A DNA stretch of 64,000 nt, taken from the NCBI GenBank assembly GCA_947685225.1, contig CANTUV010000039.1, positions 32,232,001 to 32,296,000 on the forward strand, given 5' to 3'. The DNA is from Garcia nutans (taxonomy: Eukaryota; Streptophyta; Magnoliopsida; Malpighiales; Euphorbiaceae). Positions 58,101 through 64,000 of this stretch are shown here, piece after piece. The position numbers were made by a program, and so were the translations under genes. Within the stretch, counting starts at the first letter, position 1. Each line of letters starts with the position of its first letter. The notes beneath the pieces were generated by a model. That model was not told where the DNA came from and did no database searches. It was given only the letters and a program-made list of their open reading frames with translations.

Positions 58101-59261
58101 TAAGAGAAGTTGATTCCGTTGGTCTTTATATTATTCTATTCTTTCTTATAATGATATTATCCATTGCATCATATTAGATTGCATCGTGTGCGTGAGTTAG
58201 GACGCCCGTGTTACCCGTGTTGTGTTATGTAAGGGATACCATACTTTCACTCAATGTATGTAGATCGAGCATGGCATAACCACTCATAGCATTGTACCAT
58301 TTGGTATATACTTGCTATGGAAACCTAAGCCTTTTTACCCAAAGACTAAAGCTCATGTAATTGGCCTAGTTACTTTCCTTAGGTTTTTACCCTAAATGCA
58401 TGTTGTTTGACTATGTTTCATTTATCTTGGCTTAAATCATGGCTTATTTGGTTTTTTCTTTTTCTAATATGACCCAAGTACATTTGCAAGCTCAAAATAA
58501 ATTTTTCTTTAAAGTCCAAAAGACCAAAGCTATTTTCAAAACTTTTCAAGATGGTCTTTGGACATAAGACTTTTCTAAAAATAAATCAAAAATTCTTTTG
58601 CTCATGGCCCAAATACTAAGCCCAAAATCCATCTTTTTACAATGGGCTTAGAAACAAAATTATTTTCATTCAACCTTTTCTTACAAAGAGCTTGCAAAAT
58701 ATTTAGGTCAATTATGAAATACCAAAAATCAATTGTGGGCCTAATTTACTCTAAGAATAAATTAACCATGGGTTTGTTTTTGGCATGAATCATTAGTTAC
58801 CTTTTTCAAGTGAGAAATCTATCTATAATAAACCTCTTAATTTAGTTTTAATCCAATGTAGCATAAAAGCTACTATAGTTGGTTGAATGGATTAAAACCT
58901 AATTAATGGGAATTATCATGGTTTGATTTCTATTTTAAAAAATATAACTATTGGTTAAAACGTCCGAGGGAATTATTCAAAAACAAGGTACCCCATGGTT
59001 GGTATTTTGTTAACCATATACCTATGAAAAGAGACTCGCCATTCGTGTGTGGATGTTATAAGGTTGGAAGGAATGTCCTATTTGTCTTTGTTTGTCTATT
59101 GTTTGTGCATACATGCATGCATGCATACATTTGCATGTCATATCATTGATCCTTTCTGGCTTACAGCCCTGGATTACGAAAGTTCAAAAGCCTACAACAA
59201 TCTAACCTACGCTGAAGATGAAGTATCTAGCAATGACTCAATCACTTGCTCACCAAAAGCA
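58101..59261 (+). other. Leader of element B
   Basis: About 1.16 kb, conserved in A and D. Near its end CCTTTCTGGCTTACAG|CCC (59166/59167) looks like a splice acceptor. The gag frame is open upstream to 59049, but the upstream part (MDVIRLEG and following) does not hold its frame in A. Confidence 0.7.
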
Positions 59262-60647
59262 ATGGATCTCGAACAAATTCAAAGAATGGTGGATGATGCC
59301 CTCAATGCCAAGATGGAAGAAATAAAAGAGGCCATGGCCGAGACCATAAAGAATCAACTAGCTGCAATTTTAGGAAACAATGCTGAAGCATCTGCTAGCA
59401 CCAAGAAAGTCAAGGGGAAGGCTAAAATTGATGAAGTAGCTTTTGATGATGATAAGGTGATCATTGATGATGATGATTGGGCTCAATACTACCAAGATCC
59501 TCAAGACAAAAAGGATCCGAAGGTTGTTGAAAAGGCAACTATTGAAAAGACCGAGACATCTGATGTTGAAAAGATGATTGCTGATTTAGAAAAGAAATTT
59601 GAGAAGAAATTGAAAACCGAAGAAATGTCCGAAGTTGACAAATTATTTGAGCTAGATGAAGAAGTCCCGTACAAGTTCAAGATGCCATCTTTCGCAAAGT
59701 TTGATGGAACCGAAAATCCTCATCTCCATGTGAAGCAGTATATCACTACCATGCAGTCTGCTCGAGCTACTAAGGCTCAAACTCTAAGGTACTTCATGCT
59801 CTCATTGGACCCTGTTGTACAAAATTGGTTCAATACCTTGGAAGAAGGAACACAAAAGAGTTAGGACCTGCTATACAAAGCCTTCATCCAGCAATATGGG
59901 TATAATGTCAAGTTGGAAGTTACCTTAATGGAAGTTGAGTCCATTAGGCAAGGGCCAAATGAGAATTTTGTGGACTATATGAAACGATGGAGAAATAAGG
60001 CTGCTTTGCTCAAGAAAAGGCCCGAAGAATCCGATCAAATAAGGATGATCATGAGAGGCGTTCTGCCCAATCTCCGTGAAAGGCTGTCTCACACCCTTAT
60101 AAGGGACTTCAAAGATCTTCTCCAAGCTGGTCTACAAATTGAAGAGTGGGAAAGAGAGAAGAATCGCTTTTCAATAAAAAGGAATGAGAAAGGGAACTAC
60201 CAGTCGGGCAATCAAAGCACACAAAAGGAAGCTGATGTTAATGTCACTAGTCAAGGAGGAATGAGATAGTTTTCAAAATTAGAGAAGCCACTGTCTTGGG
60301 TTCTCAATAAGCTATAAACGAAGGGATTGTTACAACCCTTGACTCCTCATCCTTTGCCTAATCCTCTTCCACCTAACTTTGATACTAATGCATTTTGCCA
60401 ATTCCATCAAAGGCCTGGACATGAAATGAACAATTGCATGAAATTGAGGCATGAGATTCAGAATTTAATTGATAATGGCAAGTTGCCTGAGCCGGATAAG
60501 CCCAACACCAAAGATAATCCATTTCCAAGGTTCAACAGAGTACCTCCACTAACAACCTTCATGGTGGGAAAAGGATTGGAAGAAGATTTTGTTTTATCAT
60601 CCTTTCAAGATGGGGATATTGAAGATGTGAAAGGAAAAGAGGCTTAA
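59262..60647 (+). pseudogene. Element B gag, one frame with three stops
   Basis: I chose the ATG at 59262 (MDLEQIQRMVDDALNAKMEE) because it is the only start shared by A, B and D and has G at -3 and +4. The frame has 461 codons. Order: N-terminal helix, acidic DDDKVIIDDDDW (about residues 60-75), Lys/Glu-rich coiled-coil-like segment (about 85-130), FKMPSFAKFDGTENPHLHV, gag core MLSLDPVVQNWFNTL to LPNLRERLSHTLIRDF, then CQFHQRPGHEMNNC (about 378-391) with LRHEIQNLIDNGKLP, and FMVGKGLEEDFVLSSFQDGD near the end. Stops at 59862 (TAG, Trp in D), 60267 (TAG, Gln in A and D) and 60315 (TAA, Gln in A and D); all three fit single G:C to A:T changes. No pol follows. Confidence 0.92.
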
Positions 60648-63200
60648 ACTCAACAAACTTTCCTTAGCTTGAATGCTGCTTTTCAATTTTACTTGCTTTA
60701 ATATTTAATTGGAACTATCGTGTTTTTCAAATTTAAATTTGTTTGAATAAATTACTTTCATCAAAAATTTTGTTGGTCTTTGTTCATCTTAGTGTTCAAT
60801 TGATGAGGAATCTAGCTTGATGTTTATAAATTAATGTGTCTAGGCATCATGACTTGAATGACTTTACTAGATGAGGGAATTGCTCTATAGCATCGAGTTG
60901 TGTATGCTAACTTAGAGAGGGCTCCTGCATAATTACCTTGTCTAGGTCCTAGTCAGTCTTAGAATATGTTTAGACAAACTTTCAAGGTGAAATTGAACTC
61001 TGCTCATTTAAGGGAGAGATGATCTAGGCATTGTTTGATGAGCCAACAACTAGTATCCACCCAATTAGATATCAATCCCTAGTTGTCCCTTTGAGCCTTC
61101 ATAAAATTTTAGCTTTCTTTTCATTGGTTTACAAACCCCAATAACCTACCCTGAGTTGTTGTGACACTTTTGACAAGTCTTATAATCACTAAGATAAAGA
61201 GGCAAGAAGATCAAAGAAAGCAATGATTAGTCAATATCATGAGGTTAGTTGAAGTTCTCAAGACTATAAAGATAGTTGAAGTTCTCAAGACCATAAGGAT
61301 AGTTTATGTTTTTAAGACCATAAGGGTAGTTGAAGTTTCCCTAATATCTCCAATATATCAACATCAACATCAGAGTAACAAATGATTTATCCCTATTAAA
61401 GAAGATTTATGTTACTCCACTTATCCATTATTGGAAGCCCAAGTTGGTACAAACAAGACAACTCTTTTAGAGCTAGAACCAAAAAAAAATAAAAGAAAAA
61501 AAAAGAAAAAACAGAAAAAAAAAGAAGAAAAAAGAAAAATAACAAGAAGAAAAAAAGGGAAGAGTAAGGAAAATAAAAAGAAAGATAAAAAGAGAAAGAT
61601 AAAAATCTAAAAAGGCGGTTCAGAAAGCCAACTGAGTTCTCTTTTACCTAAAGCAGCAAAAGGCTTCCATTTGGATCATAAAGACATTTTTACTTGAATT
61701 GGTCCAACCCAACTAAAGATTTGATCAAAATTAAAGAAAAAGGAGAAAGACCATCCAGTTCTTAAAAGTTCTATAATTGACAGTCTTACAAGAAAGAAGG
61801 ATAAAATGATAAAAGAAAGGGAAGGGTAAGGAAAGAGAAAGAAAAGGGAAGAGTATGGGAACTAAACTTTTTGCAAAGGCAAAAACTATCAAGATTCGGA
61901 TTAATGCCAAGAAGATAGAAGGAATTTGGAGTCTAGCAAGATTGCCTCCCAGGTGCCTAAAGTTCAAACAAGAAATTTGTAGTGTGAAGGTTTGTCCATT
62001 GTGTCACACTAGCTCCAATCTCAAAATGGCTTTCATTTAAACCATATCCCTCATAGACCCTATTTCAAGCCTATCAAAGACCTGTTGATCTCTCTTGGTA
62101 GGTAGAGTCTATTAGTGGAGATATTTTTTATAAGCATGCATATGAGATAGACAATATTTAAACTCAAATGAGACTTTTGGCCATGTAATGTGTATGTGCC
62201 TATCTGAAGTGCAACAAGTCTTGCTTAAATAGAAATGATTCCCGAGTTTAGTGCGGCAACTAAGGTTGTCATGTTATAGATATGTTAATTTGGAAAAATC
62301 AAGTCCTGAGGTGTATTGACATTAATTTGGCAAAGCCAACATTTGATTTCAAAATCAAAATTCAAAAAAAATAAAAAAAAAATATTTTGTCATGCAAAGC
62401 CTTCAAGCTAAGGGGAGTTTGTTGAACTGTCGAGTCTCCAAAGGACACATTGGGCAAAGGAAATGATTATTGGCAAGGTCATGAAGAAGCTATCAACTGA
62501 CATGCTGAGACATAATTTGAAATAGATGAATCCCTGACTCTGCTGCTTGGAGTCTCCACCACTCGTGTTTTCAACATCTTGAAGATAAAAGCCATAAATA
62601 CAAAGCTTTTGATCATTCCAATGCAAGACTTGAACGAGCATTGAAAAGGAGTCAACGAGAATACCTCTGCTGATCACCTAGGTCTGTGAGTCAATGAAAC
62701 CGCTGTGAGTATTATCATGCATACATGAGCATATCACGTCACACTTTCTTGTCTTGTATTGTCTATTCTTTATCAAAGTGAACAGCAAACACTCTGTGAA
62801 GTAAAGAATCAAAAGAAGATGTCAAATCAGGGGGCATGGAAAGCCCATTGCTTGAGAAAGTTCCAGTAATTTTGCAAAGAGAAGAAATGCGTGTTTGTGC
62901 GAAGAACTGGACGGCAAAAATATCAATCAGAGTCCGCATAGAAAAATCATAGGTTTAAGCCTACACAGGAGGCAAAGTTTCTCCTTTTCAATTTTTTGAG
63001 TTTATATATAAAACATTTTCAAACTCACTTGCAAATATCTCTCCACACAGGGGGAAAAGGAGAGAATATGAAGGCTAGCTAAAAAGGGCTGAATTTTTTG
63101 CAAAAGTGCAAAGGAAGAACAAAAAAGAATGGAATAAAAAAAGAAAATTAGAATTCTCAAAAGAATGAAGATGCAAAAGACAAAAGATCAATCCAGCTAA
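60648..63200 (+). other. Post-gag non-coding region of element B
   Basis: Colinear with element A (inverted). Includes 30-bp repeats near 61245-61340 (GTTGAAGTTCTCAAGACCAT), a purine-rich tract at 61480-61620 and again 61790-61860. An antisense open frame lies at 62408-62677. No element-sense coding region recognised. Confidence 0.8.
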
Positions 63201-63209
63201 AAGAGCTGA

Positions 63210-63560
63210 AGCCAGGGTGAAGACCCGATCTCAAAGGATGAGGATCCACTTACAAGGGTGAAGACCCAATCTCAAAGGATGAAGATCCACTTAGAAGGGT
63301 GAAGACCCAATCTCAAAGGATGAAGATCCATATTTTCAAGGGTGAAGACCTGATCTCAAAGGATGAAGATCCATTTACAAAGGGTGAAGACCCGATCTCC
63401 AAGGATGAAGATCCATTTGCAAGGGTGAAGACCTGATCTCAAAGGATGAAGATCCATTTTTTAAGGGTAAAGCCCCGATGTCAAAAGATGAAGATTCATT
63501 TTCAAGGATGAAAACCCAATCTCAAAGGATGATGATCCATTTTGAAGGTGAAAAACCACA
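63210..63560 (+). repeat. Tandem array, 41-bp unit, of element B
   Basis: About nine copies of GGATGAAGATCC plus linker plus GGGTGAAGACCC plus linker. Same unit as 26195-26420. Confidence 0.95.
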
Positions 63561-63599
63561 ATGCATAGAATAACCGGAGCAGTCAGATTTCTCAAATGA

Positions 63600-64000
63600 T
63601 AAAAGCTCAGTCAAACTCAATCTCGGGTCCAAGCACCCAAATTCAATTCAATCTCGGGTCCAAGCACCCAAATTCAATTCAATCTCGGGTCCAAGTACCC
63701 AATTCCAATTCAATATAGGGTCCAAGCACCCAAATTCAATTCAGTCTCGGGTCCAAGTACCCATTCTTGGGTCCAGGTACCTAAATCAAATAAATTTTGG
63801 GTCCAAGTACCCAAATCAAATCAATCTCGGGTCCAAGCACCCATTCTCGGGTCCAAGTACCCAAATCAAATCAATTTCTGGTCCAAGTACCCAAATCAAA
63901 TCTAATCTCGAGTCCAAGTACCCAAATCAAATCAATCTCGGGTCCAAGTACCCAATCCTGGGTCCAAGTACCTAAATTCAATCCAATCTTAGGTCCAAGT
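63600..64000 (+). repeat. Tandem array, about 30-bp unit, of element B
   Basis: At least a dozen copies of CTCGGGTCCAAGTACCCAAA plus TCAAATCAAT-type linker; runs past the window end. Same unit as 25740-26140. Confidence 0.95.

Larger units (their letters stand above)
55915..64000 (+). mobile_element. Gag-only element B (TR-GAG type), 3' end beyond the window
   Basis: LTR (55915-58081), primer site, leader, gag with three in-frame stops and no frameshift, then the same non-coding region and arrays as element A. It is inserted in LTR C. It is the best preserved copy of the non-autonomous family here. The 3' LTR and TSD cannot be seen. Confidence 0.88.

Overview
The window is plant nuclear DNA, almost certainly from a dicot, and looks like a gene-poor, heterochromatin-type block built almost entirely of nested retrotransposons. 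The evidence is an AT-rich composition with no intact long reading frame, several Ty3/gypsy lineages found only in plants (Tat/Ogre-like, Tekay/Del chromovirus, an Athila-like scrap), an RTE-type LINE with a (TTG)n tail, a probable tRNA-derived SINE, and a plant mobile domain (PMD) pseudogene. I cannot name the species. I see no functional single-copy host gene, no CRISPR, and no bacterial or organellar gene.

Layout. 1-3.6 kb: unassigned DNA with an Athila ORF1-like remnant. 3.6-5.8 kb: solo LTR with a 5-bp target-site duplication (TSD). 6.5-19.7 kb: an old LTR (F) split by a 5'-truncated LINE and by a complete but decayed Tekay-type chromovirus (E, 8509-18940), whose integrase is split by another solo LTR. 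19.75-20.9 kb: remnant of the 3' end of a Tat-like element. 20.9-39.5 kb: LTR G, interrupted by a complete 15.6-kb gag-only element (A, 22848-38491, TSD CACTC both sides), which itself carries two nested solo LTRs. 39.5-41.5 kb: PMD pseudogene on the + strand. 41.5-54.3 kb: an autonomous Tat-lineage element (D, - strand: LTR-gag-PR-RT-RNH-aRNH-IN) broken by two further LTR insertions. 54.3-64 kb: a partial LTR (C) interrupted by a second gag-only element (B), which runs off the window end.

How the parts relate. A and B have LTRs, primer site, leader and gag related to those of D. They lack pol: gag ends at the same codon in both and is followed by a shared non-coding region with tandem-repeat arrays. 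They are therefore best read as non-autonomous partners (TR-GAG type) of a D-like pol donor. Three observations deserve a second look: (1) every one of eight related LTR copies keeps an AG|GT dinucleotide pair at the same place downstream of the TATA box, and a pyrimidine-rich acceptor-like site lies just before gag, suggesting a leader intron that would remove the primer site; (2) the tandem arrays of A, B and the 20-kb remnant have different units but all centre on a 4-bp inverted repeat that changes in step (GGAT/ATCC or GGGT/ACCC); (3) the PMD pseudogene lies antisense between the D pol and a D-like LTR remnant, where Tat elements can carry extra antisense genes. Most in-frame stops look like G:C to A:T changes, as expected for methylated, silenced DNA.
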